Shown here in pieces: positions 11,608 to 24,530 of a stretch of DNA of 64,000 nt; position 1 is the first letter of the stretch, and each line of letters begins with the position of its first letter. The DNA lies in NCBI RefSeq assembly GCF_047948215.1, contig NC_134455.1:302516147-302580146 (forward strand), read 5' to 3'. The position numbers and the translations under genes were made by a program. Source of the stretch: Lycorma delicatula. Taxonomy: Eukaryota > Arthropoda > Insecta > Hemiptera > Fulgoridae. The notes beneath the pieces are model-generated. The model was not told the DNA's origin, ran no database searches, and saw only the letters and a program-made list of their open reading frames with translations.

Positions 11608-12775
11608 ATACATATAGACTGGAACATTTTACATATTTATGAACATTGTTTATAGATTATATTATATTACGAGTAACTGAAGTTTTATTTTATTATCAAT
11701 AAAGGATAAAAATGTGCCCTTCAGTCATTGTGAATATACAGTGTGCATTAATACTATTTTGTGTAGGACAAACATGAATGTACGATGCTCTTCGATTATG
11801 AACGTAACTTGCCATGAAGAGCAATCAAAAACAATATTTACAGATGTTTTAATATGTATTTCTCACTTTTTATAAATATTCTATTATTTAGGAATTAGGT
11901 AATAAATATATTTGTAATTTTGGTTACATTCTTATCACACTAACGTCTCAATTACTTAAAGACATTATCATTACTTATTTATTTCACTTATAATGTATAG
12001 ACATAAATTTATGATTATATATTAAGGAAACAGACCAATTTTTATCAAAAACCATTTGTTCAAAAATATCTAATTAATAACAATTAAAAAGATGAAAAGT
12101 CCTTTATTAGTACTGATACAACAGAAAATTATTATGGAATAAACAACTGAGTAGTATTTTTTTTAAATCCTAAGTGTAGACAGTCAGAACTTCCATAATT
12201 TTTATAATGTTACTTCTTCCATCACATTAAATTTAAACTCTCAATAAAGATTTTAGTTCTTTTAGAAGACTCTAACTAATACCGGTTTGCAAACTTAACT
12301 GAATTAATAGTGACGAAAGGAATGTAAAATGTGGTTTACGGTCTAATTTTATAGGATAGTGAAAATAAATTTTTAAATGGTGGTAACTTTGTATATGTCT
12401 TTTTACAGACGTTTATACAATTTCTACACATTTCATCAGATGTTAAAAAAAGGGCAATATTCATTTTTTTTTTCATTCAACAATTATTATTTTTAACTTG
12501 GGTCATAAATGATTGCTATAAATTGATTTTATATTAGTTTTAGTGTAGATTTTCCATTAAACCAGAAAGCCTAATGAATACATAAATTTTTAAATTCCTT
12601 CACAGTACTCTAAATTTTCAGATTCATTTAATTTAATTCTCTATGTGAACAGTATTAATTCAAAATGTGCAACCACTTAATGAAATTGACATTTACTAAG
12701 AAATAGAGAACCTAGGACTCACAAATCCATAAAAAATAAAATCATTTTGAAATTAATGCAAAAATGTGTTCATTA
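11605..12775. other. AT-rich DNA, no gene seen
   Basis: No supported gene or transposon. Confidence 0.5.
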
Positions 12776-12895
12776 GAATGTTTGTCAGAAATGTGTTTCT
12801 TGCAGGCATATACAAATTGGGTCTACATCATGTACCAAGAGTTGGAGCTCATGGATGTTTGACAAACATCCATTGATGTTCCATTGAATTAACGA
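12776..12895 (-). pseudogene. First residues of a jockey-type ORF2 (endonuclease start)
   Basis: On the minus strand WNINGCLSNIHELQLL and DPICICLQETHF are visible. This is the beginning of an AP-type endonuclease domain: an N-terminal Asn-rich start and the QETH block, whose Glu is a metal ligand. The frame ends at a stop right after, and the remaining ORF2 is missing. It follows ORF1 directly (12914-13850), as expected for jockey-clade LINEs. A second copy with the same junction lies at 49150-50170. Confidence 0.7.
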
Positions 12896-12913
12896 CTCGC
12901 TAATGTTTTTAAA

Positions 12914-13855
12914 TTATTTAATCTCTTGGTTTGCCTTTCGACCATCCTTTTTCCTCTTCTTTTCGATGTTACGAACAGCTTCGTGTTCGTTAAAAATGTC
13001 ATCACCCTTATAGCTCCCGGACTCCGAATCGGAAACCATCGAAGCCGCGGACGGCGTTGGACATGAATCGGCACTTGGTTTTGGCGCCGATTGTGAGGAG
13101 GGAACCTGGGAGTCCCCTCGCAACGGAGCCGCACTAGTCACCGCCTCGAGCAGGGGGGAAAACAGGACCCCCTGTGTGGTTTTTTGTGATCTCTGTCGTT
13201 TGGAGAGCACCTCAATTGGAGGAGGCTTGGAAACATCCTTAGAAGACTCCGAAGCAATCAATTTTTTCGCATCATTTAAAATGTTGTGCAGACTCAATGG
13301 AACCCGCTGCTTTAACAGCTGTCTTTTTCTGTAAAAATCCGCTTTTGTTACAGTCGATGTATTATCTGGAGTCTGTATATTTATCACAGGCTATATAAAT
13401 TCCTTATGAGTGAGAGACTTCATTCTATTGTCAATTATTCTCTCAATCATAGCTACCAATGTGGGCTCAAGTTTGCCGAGAAGCTCGTTTGTATCAACAG
13501 CAGTTGGAGCGGGAACTGCAGCCGCAGCCTGAACATAAGTTGACCTAGGCTTGCGAGCTTTTACAATCTTGTTCGCCTCTATGCAGCTGACGTTCTGCAG
13601 GGTTTCGACATCCTGCTCAGCTACCTCGTTTTTGTAAACAGGATAATTCCTCGATCTTCATGGATGTTGTCCTTTACACTTCAAGCAGGAAGGAGTATCC
13701 TTGCATGGTTCTCCTTCATGAATTTCCTCACAACACATGCATATTTGTGGCCTTTCGCACCGAGCAGCGGTGTGGCCAAAATGTTGACACCTGAAACATC
13801 TATTATTTTTGTTACTATTATGTTGGTTTTCACAGTCATTAATTCGAACTAATGA
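12914..13855 (-). pseudogene. Jockey-type LINE ORF1 (Gag-like, CCHC zinc knuckles)
   Basis: The minus strand encodes the C-terminal part of a nucleic-acid-binding Gag-like ORF1 protein. Near 13798-13757 is CFRCQHFGHTAARC (C-x2-C-x4-H-x4-C). Next comes CMCCEEIHEGEPC, then CLKCKGQHP interrupted by a stop where the third knuckle should finish. An Ala/Pro-rich linker follows, then a stop, and an open frame 13387-12914 that is Ser/Pro-rich and ends in a basic tail (KKRKKDGRKANQEIK). ORF1 proteins of this clade package the LINE RNA. At least two stops disrupt it. The upstream Gag domain is missing, cut off near 13855 where an R2/R4-type remnant begins. Confidence 0.75.
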
Positions 13856-13869
13856 CTGGGCTCAGTCAC

Positions 13870-15990
13870 CTTTCAGCAGATGTCCTGCAAGAAATTATGA
13901 TGGTAGGTTTTCTAGTTTACAATTGTGTTGACCACTAATCACACGCCTCAAAATATTTACTGTTTCTAAAATCACAATCTTCTTGAGGAGAGTTATCACA
14001 TTATGATTGATATCCAGTTTCGTAAGGCAGTTCTTGAGATTGACAGGGATTTCCCCCATGGCACCTATCACTATTGGTATTATTTTAACCTCATTCTGAT
14101 GCCACATATCTTTTATCTCGTCTGCGTGCGGTAAATATCTTTCTATCTTCTCATTTTGTGAGATTGTTTACCAGTGGCACAGTTACATCTACAAGGAGCG
14201 TGAAGTTCCTCTTTTTATCCATATATACAATATCCGGCTTATTAAGACTTATGGTCCTACCTGTTCTTAGCATTCTATTCCAGTAAAGTTTGATATTTTC
14301 GGTTTCAATTATCAGTTCCGCCTTATATGCCTAGTATGGCTCCATTACATTTATTATCCCGCTATTGTACAAAAGTTGTTGATAAATCACTCCTGCGATA
14401 TAGTTGTGCCTCCTTGTATATTCTTTTGGGGCTAGCACGGGTCATGGACTTTACTATGCAGTCTAAATTTTCCACGAACCTCCCGCTGAAGCCAGCTCAG
14501 CAACTTTCAAGATATGTTTCCTGTAGCTTCTTGTGGAAATTACCTGGTCTTGAATCACCAGCATTCCTCTGCCTCTATTCAGCCACATATAACTTGCTCT
14601 TTGGTCTATGTCTCCGTTCTTCAAATTAGCTGGGAACCATCCATGGAACGCTTTGCTTTCTCACGCTTCGATTCTAGTATTCTCAGGAACTATATTTATA
14701 CATGGGTCGTACTGCGTATTTGTCAGGTTTAAGGGTGTCAAAGCTTCATCTGCTCTCATAATAGCTTGACGTGGGCAACTATGCTCTACTCTCTTGAAGA
14801 AGAAATCTCTCAGCTTTCCAATCTAACTGTAGCACAAGTTTTTAATATCCAAGTTCCCACGGCCTCCTATTTTCCGCGGTAGGTAGAATCTCTCAACTAA
14901 GCTTTTAAGATGGTGTACCTTGAATTGTGTGCAAGTAGTCCTAACCATTCTATTCAGCGCATCCAGTTCAGACTCGGTTCAGGCTAAATTTCCCAGACTG
15001 TAAAATATCACAGGCACAGCATAAGTATTCAGTGCTTTGATGTTATTGCGGGAATAGAGCTGAGTGTTCAGAATTTTCATTACACTGCTCTGGAACTTAT
15101 TTTTAATTTCTTCCTTCATCTTGGATTGCTGTATTTCAGTAGCCTGTTGGTGACCTAGGTATTTATAAAGTTCGCCTTGTTCCATTCCCTCTATGTGGTG
15201 GCTTCCTTCTGTTGTAACGTCAAACCCTTCATGATACTTCCATTTCCCTCTAACCATTCCGCTTATTCTGCACTTGTCAAATCCAAATGACATTTTAACA
15301 TCATGACTGAATTCTGTGATTGTTTTTAATAATGTATCCAATCCTTTCTTTGTGCATATATTTGTTTGTGCACATATTTTTACGTCGTCCATATACATCA
15401 AGTAAGAAGGCATAACATTATCCTTTGAATCGAGTGTAAAACTTTCATTCTGGAGATTTTTTCACTGAGGCTGAGGCTGGATGGTGGAACAGCCCATTGA
15501 AGATCTTGGTCAACTGCGAGTGAGCCGCTGTGAATCTTTTGAACTAGAAGCTCTGGATCTTATCCACTCCAGATGCTTTCCGATTCTGCACCTTTCTCAG
15601 TGCAACCTGACTTCTTGTTTACTAATGATGGAGTCATACATAAAGCACACTTCAACTTCCACTTCTCTTTTTCTCCTTTAATCCACCACGCACTCTGTTT
15701 ATGTTTACCACTGGTGGACCATATATTTCCCCAGAACTCTTCTGCTTCAGATTGGCTTGGGTACCCTGTTGCCTGGTTCCACTCTTTAGCCACTTTTTCT
15801 TCATTTTTATCTATCTGTGATTGGATCTAACAGTAAAATTGTTTTTCATTCCCTTGAAACATTCTGTTTTGGGTCCTTCTCTGCTGGCTTTCCTTGTACC
15901 ATCGCAGTTGTTTTGATAGAGCTGCCAGGGTCTGTTTCAAGCTGTTTATTATATGGTGGGGAGTTTGATCTTCAGAGTTAGTCGAGATAT
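13870..15990 (-). pseudogene. R2/R4-type LINE ORF remnant (RT core partly deleted)
   Basis: Read on the minus strand from about 15980: an upstream region (SKQLRWYKESQQRRTQNRMF and AEEFWGNIWSTSGKHKQSAW), then the catalytic box LMYMDDVKICAQ (Tyr-Met-Asp-Asp) near 15410. After that come FGFDKCRISGM, GELYKYLGHQQ, INTYAVP-like NTYAVPVIFYSLG, and the C-terminal part with GRTISLNKPDIVYMDKKRN, then IIPIVIGAMGEIP and the end near 13895. These blocks occur in this order in R2/R4-like elements of insects. Only about 150 bases separate the pre-RT block from YMDD, so most of the fingers and palm are deleted. Frameshifts break 14107-14979. The 3' end abuts the jockey ORF1 remnant near 13860. Confidence 0.75.
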
Positions 15991-17810
15991 TTATGATTTT
16001 ATGATTAACTCATGAAATCATCTCTATTTTTCTATGATTTTTATTATTATTATTATTTATTCCCTTCCAATAGATAAATGCCTAATAATATTTCAGAAAC
16101 AACTTTCCAGTCTCAGCTTAATTCCTGAGATGTTGCAACTAACTGAATCCCAGTCATCAAATTATTTTTGAGAGACTTACACGTTTAATATTACATGTAA
16201 TTATTCATTTAATTTAATTTTATTGGAATTTAATTTTACAGTCAATTAGGTTTAAAATGTGGTTCATTAATTTATGCTTGTTTGAATTTGTTTTATGAGT
16301 AATTCTTTGAAAAAAGCATGATGGCTTTTACTTATCAATGAAATAGATGAATTTTTCAAAGAGTGACGACAAGTTCAGTTTGTTACACACAAAAAAAATT
16401 TTTTTTTACAAAGATCACCATATTTTAAAAAATGTAATGGTATTTCATATTTTACAGCCTTTTATCACACAATCTGCCAGTTATTATTGCTAAATATATT
16501 CAATTAAAAAAAATCCCAGCAGCACTGTTTTATACGTATACTTTGGCTTTAGAGAGAAGAATAGTTAAAAAAAAATTATCCCTTAAAAGAGGAGATGCAG
16601 TTTAATGTTTTACATATGTATTTATATGTAGATGATTACAGAGCTGATGTAATAGGCAAGGTGAGCAAAAGAAAATATTTCAAAGTGTATATTAACATTT
16701 AATATGAAGTGAGACGATGCTAGAAGTGATATATCTTTTCATAGGGAGGGTGATGATGGATGATGGGTGTTGGGTGTTGATAATCTTATTTTATTTTGAA
16801 ATAAACAGAACTCCTCTTCATTTCCTATGGTAGTAAAGTGTTTGCAATAACATGTGGGTTATGTTATGGCTTAAACTACCGCTGTTTACTTGACATTCGA
16901 TTACCCGCCACTCACACCTTACAAATGATTTTACATTCTTAGTTATTAATGGAATTTTTGGATTACCATCACTGTTGATGGTATTCATACTGTAAGGTTT
17001 AAATTATAATTATAAATGTTTGTTGTAAATTAATAGTTGTCTGGTTCTATAAAAATAAATATACAAATAATTGATAGTTACAAAATAATTTCATAATTGT
17101 TCATTGAAAATCATAAAAATAGAATTGTAAAATTTTTGCATTCTCAAGTTGTAATTCTATGAAGTTTCAGTTCCATATAGGAAAACTAGACACATAGAAC
17201 TTACAGAATTTTAACTTTTAGGGTAGTAAAATAAGTTTTTAGAATTACAAAAAAAAAATACATCATTGTCCTTAATTCTTAATAAAAGTTATCAACTGTT
17301 GGAAATATTTTTTATTCTATATTTAAAATGTTAACCATCTAGTTCAAATTCAAATTTAAAAGTTTTCAGGTGTAGCTATTGAAAACTCACATATGCATTA
17401 CAACTTTTTCTTTTATCTCATGTTTCATTTGATTTATTGACTTTTTTAAAACTCCTGTTGCAGTACTAATGTATTTTAGTATTTTATTTTAGGGTCTGTA
17501 ATAAAAACATTGTTTTTTTATACTTAACTAATAAATTTCACAGCATTATCAAAAATTCTTAAATCTGTTACATAAAATAAAATTAATAACTATTATCATA
17601 TACTATCAATTGTGCTCAATGCATAAGTCATTAAATTATCTTAATTTTTAAAATTAAAGTGCTTTACAGTTATCATCAACGTTTAGTTTTTAATAAAACC
17701 ACTTTTATTATCAAAAACAATAACCATGGGGAAAATATTAATCAAACCGATGAGTTTATGTAATATTACATAAATTTACTTAATAAATTATGTACATTAT
17801 TTACTTTGTT
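15991..17810. other. AT-rich DNA, no gene seen
   Basis: No supported gene. A GATGATGGATGATGGGTGTT-like low-complexity patch lies near 16750. Confidence 0.5.
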
Positions 17811-17814
17811 TACA

Positions 17815-18130
17815 TCCTGACCCCTGTAGGGGAAGACACCCACATTGTGACAATCCTGGTCTCATGACCTCTTCCATTCCTTGCCCTGATGGACTTTACT
17901 AAAGGTCATCTTTTAGTCATCTTTCAAATAGTCATCACTTTGGCCTCCCTCAGGATGCCAGTGATGCAAATGCCTTGGCAGAGATTTCCAACAGTGTATT
18001 TGCACAATGTACTATTGCCTTTGTATGGCCTCTTCCAACCATAATTTATAACCCTCAACTATCAAATTAACTGATTCATGGAAGCATGATTCCTAACCCC
18101 TTCCTCTAACACCAAAGGTTTCACACAAAA
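17815..18130. other. Less AT-rich block, unassigned
   Basis: This block has a markedly higher GC content than its flanks and ends just before the hAT element. It contains GACCCCTGTAGGGGAAGACA near 17819. No long frame is open on either strand. It looks like part of an older repeat, but I cannot assign it. Confidence 0.3.
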
Positions 18131-18417
18131 CTCTTTCTATATCTAACTTTAATTAGACTATGCACTCAGATCATTACCGTATTGAGTCTTTGAACACCAA
18201 AAATACTATCCTCATACTAACAAAACAAATACTGATTGAAGCAATAAAATTTTATCGTATAATTCAAATGTAAGACAAAATTACCACCAGTTGCATTTTG
18301 TTTACGAGTTATTATTTTATTCTATTTGAAAATGAACCATTATCTTTTGGTAAATTGTACAACTGGAAGAAAATATTGTTTGGTTTATAAGCATTACCTT
18401 GACTTATTTGTTAACCT

Positions 18418-20983
18418 AGAATTTCACACCTTTCAGTATTTACAACCTGATTTTCAATCATAATTTTCATAGTGACCCCCTCCCATACAAAAATAATGTA
18501 TACAATAATAAAGTAATTTGAGTATTTTGGTGCAGAAGCTTCACTACAACCTTAATTGCAAAACTTATAAATGACCAAAAATAAGTAAATTTATTGATAT
18601 TTGGCAACACTAACCGCTACAGTGACAAGACCAGAATCGATACCTCTCTATTGCTCTGTGTCTTACATCCACCATATTGGACATTCTCATAGCTTCAAGA
18701 GAAGTTCTGATTTTTTCTCAAACATTCTGGAGAGTCTGCATGACTACCAGTACAAACGGGTATAAATGCTGCACTCCATTCAATTCCAGCCCCTCAGTCA
18801 AGTCAATCCTTCTAACAGTATTGAATCTATCATGAATGTGTATGTTGTAATTTGCGTGTTAATAGCAATTAACAGTATTAAATATTCACGGAAGTAGATT
18901 TATACAGAATCATGCATAAATTTTTAAGTGGGCGTAAGCAAGCATTAGAAGATAGTGAAGAATCAACAAGAGAGCGGACAAGCATGGTTTTGAAAATAAA
19001 ATCAAGATACTGGGTTTACCAGTGCTGAATTAAATGAAGAAGAAAGACTGTGTGTCATTTACTCAAAACTTTTGACAACAAACAGCATGAAACCTAATAA
19101 ATTTAAATGACATTTGGAAATGCTTCGTAGTGGAAGTATGTTAGCAAACCCTGAAAATTCTTTGAATTAAAATTAAAATCATCTGAAAACAAACATCATT
19201 TTTAAAAAAACCATTGTGACTGAAAAAGCTTTACTTGCCTCTTACAAAGTTTCAGATAAAACAGACAGATGTAAAAAGCATCACCCCATTGGTGAAGAGC
19301 ATATTTTCCCAGCTGCAATTGAGATTCTAGAAAGTATGTTTGGAGATAATTTTACCAAACAATTGCAGTCCATACCTCTATCAAATGATACTGTTGCTTG
19401 TCAAATTGGTGATATAGCTGAACAAGTACAGCCTCAGCTTTTCGAGTAGTTGCGTGACAAATTGTTTTCATTTCAGCTTGATGAGGCAACGGATAGAAAA
19501 AAGATGCTCATTTCATTGCCTATATTCAATTTTGAGATGGTACGTCAGCAGTAGAAGAACTACTTTTCAGCAAAGTAATAGAACTCAAAGCAACACCACT
19601 CCCATTATTTCCTATCTTAAATGATTTTACAAATGAGACAAACATAGAGTGGAAAAATTGCATCAGAATATGCATTGATGATGCTCGTTCATTGTCTGGA
19701 AGATTCCAAAGTAAACAAGCACTTGTGAAACAAAAATCTCTGTAGCATGTCTGGACATGTTGCATGAGCCACAGAGAAGCTCTGGCTGGCTTCCAAAGAA
19801 ATGAGCTCTGGTCTGAATATTGTACTAATGGTGGTTGTAACCGTAGTAAATTACATAAAAATGAGACCTATAAATCAAGATTCTTTTCTTGCATTTGTAA
19901 AGACATGGATGCTGTACATTCAGCGTTACCATTTTATTGCGAGGCAAGATGGTTATCACGTGGGAAATTTTTGGAACTTGTTTATGATTTTTTTCTAGAA
20001 GAAGAAAACCGACTGAAAGCCAAGAAGCTTTGAGATGATTTATTTCTGATGGAATTGAGCTACTGGTCAACATATTTGGGAAATTAAATACCTTAAATCT
20101 TCAACTCCAAGCAGTAAATACACATATGTCAGTACGAGTGATAAAATTAATGCTTTTTGTACAAAATTGAAATATGTGGAGCAGAAATTTAAAGCAAAAA
20201 CCTAGAAATGTTTGCAATTGTAGATGAATATGTTAAAACTTACAAGGCTGAAGAATAACATATGAAAGTTGTTTTTGTAACCATTGAAAGTCATTTAGCC
20301 ATGGTGGTAAAGAATTTTAAAAACTATTTTCTTGCTGACAACTAGGTAGCAAGTTACAGGTGGGTTAGGGATCCATTTAAAAATACTCCCAAAAAGCTCT
20401 CAACTGGTGAAGAAGTAATTTTCATAGCCTTCATGACAAGTGGTGAAATCAAAAGAAAATTTAATAATAAATCACTCTTTGAATTTTGGGCAGAGATCAA
20501 TGATGCATTTTCTCACTGAAAACTTGAGCATTTCTTATATTATTACCATTTTCAACATCCTATCTTGTGAAACCGGATATTCTGTGGAGGCTGCTATGAA
20601 GTCAAAATGTAGATTTCAGCTAAATATAGAAAATGAACTCAGAATGTCTATTTCTAATATTTAAACCTTCCTTCAAAAAAATTTACTCTGCAAGACAGCC
20701 CTAAGAGAATCATTAATAATTATTAAACTTGTTTTTCAATTAGTATTGAAAAGTTAATTATTAAATACATTGTGTAGTACTGATGCAATCCCATCTATAA
20801 GTGAATTGTATCAGTGTGAATGTGTATTATACTATTTATTATGTCAAAATGTATTTTGCTTTGCTTTCCTTTCAGTAAATTAATAATTTTTTTTAATATC
20901 TTTTTTCAATATGCTTACAATCCTCATTTAGTGTTATCATGCTCCCTCTAGGGAGACAAGCCCCACAGGTTGAGAAACACTGT
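18418..20983 (+). mobile_element. hAT transposon, copy 1 (plus)
   Basis: The right end reads CCACAGGTTGAGAAACACTG, the reverse of the CAGTGTTTCTCAACCTGTGG terminus typical of hAT elements of this group. The left end begins near 18418 by alignment with the inverted copy at 30332-33348. The flanks GTTAACCT (18410-18417) and GCTAACCA (20984-20991) match at 6 of 8 positions and would be a decayed 8-bp target-site duplication, the size hAT makes. The element encodes a broken transposase on the plus strand. Confidence 0.75.
18912..20680 (+). pseudogene. hAT transposase remnant (ZBED5/SCAND3-like)
   Basis: The plus strand begins MHKFLSGRKQALEDSEES. It continues with TEKALLASYKVSDKT (19216), then PLSNDTVACQIGDIAEQ and FQLDEATD (RNase-H-like core). 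CCMSHREALAGFQ carries the conserved C-x2-H, and ARWLSRGKFLELVYDF holds the conserved Trp. Last comes the C-terminal dimerisation region, LCETGYSVEA-like CETGYSVEAAMKSKCRFQ with NIENELRMSISNI, ending about 20664. The family gave rise to domesticated ZBED5-type genes in vertebrates. Multiple stops and frameshifts and a reduced BED-finger region make it non-functional. A copy nearly identical over 19526-20000 lies inverted at 31210-31685. Confidence 0.8.
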
Positions 20984-23900
20984 GCTAACCAATTGTAAGG
21001 AAGAGGAGGAAGGAGCAGAAGCATTATGATTCCATAACAGCAGAAGGTGTATAATCATCTTAACTCATAATACTTGTATTTCCTTACACTATCACAGCTT
21101 GTCCAGAAACAAATTTTTAGAATATATTCCTTTTTTTATTATTAAACATGGTAAATTATGAAATTATAATCCATCAGAAGTAAATGTTTTACATTGTAAA
21201 TAATACATTGACAAGTGAAAGTTTTTTCAAACAATTTTATTTGTCCCTTTTATATTTCAAATACAATAGCAGTTATTACTTTTCTTTCAATCTAGCTCAC
21301 CCTTCCACGTTTCTCACAGTTTCAACCCAAGTATCACTTAAAACATACAGCTATGACATTTACTTTCAGTATTTAGAGACTCACATTCTTCCTTTCTAAA
21401 GTTGGTAGTTGGCGAAAAAGAAATATCAGATCTATTAGGTAAGATAGAAACAGTATATACTGTGTGTGTGTGTGTGTGTGTGTATGTAATTTTTTTTTGA
21501 AAATTCAAATAATTCATTAACATATTGAACACTGTGTTAATGAAATTTAATATTGTATGAAATATTAACCATCAATATTACAGTAATTAGATAAGTTAAA
21601 ATTACTATTTTAATTTCCAGTAATAAATTTTTGCAGGATCCCATATCTTAAGTTGGTATTGAATTGTATAATTACATTAAAACATATTCATTTTACATAC
21701 AATTTGTCAAAATTGTTTTCTGTTTTAAAAGATTTTGATATTTATTATGAACATACATGCAAATTCTGCCATTCATAATAAATTTAGGATGATGTAATAT
21801 TCATATTTAAAACATAGCATTTTCCTTATGTTCAATTGTAATTATTGCCAACTATTAAATTGAATTTTTATGTTTTTAATTAAATCATTATCTTCGAATG
21901 TGATCTGGTGGTTTATTATTTTATATTTATAAATGTAATATTTCTCTAGTATATTTATTTTTTATCATATTACAAACTTCCAAAATCTCAAAATTATTTT
22001 TCAAATCAGTAATAGTTTAAATTCTTATGAATGATCAGCTACATTATACGTACCTCTTTTTTTTGTTTTGTATGCTGTGTAATGTTCTGTAAACCAATTT
22101 TAAATGATCTATTATTGATTTTACCAGAACAAATGTTATTACGTTCCTTGCATTAATTTTGTACATTCCTCTCTATTATTTTTATTTTTTAAATACTTTA
22201 AAATGTGATTATTTGGTTTATGTGCACTTTTGTATTTATTTTTATCATATTTTTAATAATTTTTTATTTTATTTTATTTGTGCAATTGTTTACTGTTTAA
22301 TTATTGTTTTTGGTGGTTTATGTATCACATAATAAATTTTATATATATATATATATACATATATACATTTAATTGATTTTTTCTGTTTTACCTTTTAAAA
22401 TTTATTTTAATTGAAAGTAATTATGATATGGCACAATAAATGGCTTCTAATGTTATGCTCAAATGTAAAATGAAAAAAATAAAACATTAGAATTCTTTTT
22501 ATAAAGTTTTTTTTTTAATATAATTTTCGTAATGACAGCCCTACATAACATAGAATTTCATGTTAAAATTTTTAAAATGTAATACAAAAGATAAGAAAAT
22601 ACATATACATGCATTTTAATATATTATAAAAAAGTAATTTGCAAAATAAATGTAATTACTTTGTAAATTAATTTACAAAGTATATTTTATATTTCAATGT
22701 AATATTGTTTATATTCCTAGCCCAGTAAGAATGACAAAATGTATTTATTATTACTTTTATTAAAATATACATTAAAAAAAAAACTTTTAAATGAATTTTT
22801 AATTCTATTTAGCAGTTAATTACAGTAGGCAGCACATATATTTTAGAGAAAACTCTGTTTGCCTTTATAGTGTGAGATTATATGAATAACTATGTGGGTA
22901 GAGATATTTTTTCCCCTAAAATTACACACGTATGTGTTGATGTGTATGTTGCAGCACTCAGAAAGAGAAAGATTGTGGGAGAGAAAGAGAAATATTCTAA
23001 AACCATTACATGGACAGTTAATGACGTTGCAGGCTATAAAAGCTCTTCCAATCTTTTCAAAAAACTTGTCAGATATTCTATACACCGAGGACACTATATA
23101 ATACTGGAAAATGTTTTCCTTTCATAAATTGTAAAGCATTTTAAATGATGCGAGGAGTTAGAGCCTGAAGTCTCTCCTAAAGGAAACCTACATTGATTTC
23201 TTTAAAGGACAAAGTTCAATCAATGTTAAAGAATAATCTGCTATGAAAACCTCATCTCGTCTATCATGATACTCCCTATTTCATTCATTTTCGTAACTGT
23301 AGCGGAAAGAAGACTAACTATTTGAATTTATATTACAGTACACACAGAATGTTGCACTCAGAAGTATAAATTGTAGTTCAAAGTTTTCTAACTTAATGTG
23401 ATATAGTAAATTAGAATTACATAATTATAAAGTAAACAGATTTACTTTTTTCATGGCAATAATTAAGGATTTCTTTGGGTTTTTTATTAAGTATAATCCT
23501 ACCAGAGAATGAATAGGATACTTTAACATTGATGATTTTTTTTAAATCTTTTTAAATTAAATTTTATTGATTGTTATTTTATTATTCCTGGGTATATGAC
23601 CAAGTTAAATTTTACAACCTCAATATAATTTCTATTATTCCTAAATCCAAGGTAAATTAAAAGTAATGACAACCTATTCATTCTTAATTGATCCCTCACT
23701 TCAAAAATAATAAATTTAAGAAAAATTAAAACATTTTACCTTTTATTCATTATTACATTTTTTGAAGTTGTTTTATTATATTTTTTTAAAAATGTTTTTA
23801 TATCTTTTAGGTTTCATTATTAATTCAAAATATTAGTCCTTTAAAAAAAGCATTTAATTAATAAAAAAAAAATGCTTGGCTTGAAAACCTAGGTATGAAA

Positions 23901-24519
23901 CCAAAGTGTGATAAAAATACGAAAATAAATGCAGGGAAAATTGATTGGTAAAACATGAAAAGAGGCTCTCTGAAATGGAAAATGTGTACTATTGCAACAT
24001 TGTACTAAGTTTTCCAATACATTTTCTTGAATTTTGGACCTAAGTATTGTGAATATCAATATGTATAGACCATATTGATATTGAAAATCATTAACAAGCA
24101 ATAATAATGGAAAATATCTTCTAGAAGTCAATGGAAATGTGAATGTAACCAACTTTTCAGTAAAAAAAAGTTTAAAACTGTACTACCAAAACAAGTTCTG
24201 TTAAATAAAAGAGAGAATTAAATATATCTGACCATTTAGTCAAGAGTGAGGCTTGAAAATATACAAAAAGAGTATGTATTTTTGTCAAAATGAAATCCTC
24301 CTTAATTTTTTTTTTCATTTTAATGGTGTACGTATTTTGTTCGAGTATACTGTTCAATAAGAGTATGCCAAGCCCACTGAAATTCATGTGATATTCAGCT
24401 CTACAAGCTATAACTTTTTTGCTGTGCACTAAGAGATTGGTTATATAACAGGTATGATCTTTGCTTTTAGAGAAGACAATTTTAGATAATGTTGCTTGTA
24501 TCTAGATATAAATGAAAAA
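20984..24519. other. AT-rich DNA with microsatellites, no gene supported
   Basis: Holds a GT repeat (about 21461-21484) and an AT repeat (about 22338-22365). A plus frame at 22882-23127 (81 codons) has no recognisable domain and lies in low-complexity purine-rich DNA, so I do not call it a gene. Confidence 0.5.
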
Positions 24520-24530
24520 ATTATTATTTA

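Noticed and set aside
11430..11627. 65-codon minus frame with a Tyr-Ile repeat
   Set aside because: It is the translation of the AT microsatellite and transposon arm.
14327..14732. Plus-strand frames of 100 and 72 codons
   Set aside because: They are shadows opposite the minus-strand R2/R4 LINE remnant, whose motifs are clear in the other orientation.
22882..23127. 81-codon plus frame, candidate small gene
   Set aside because: Open in more than one frame and on both strands; contains a purine-rich low-complexity run and no domain or splice signals.
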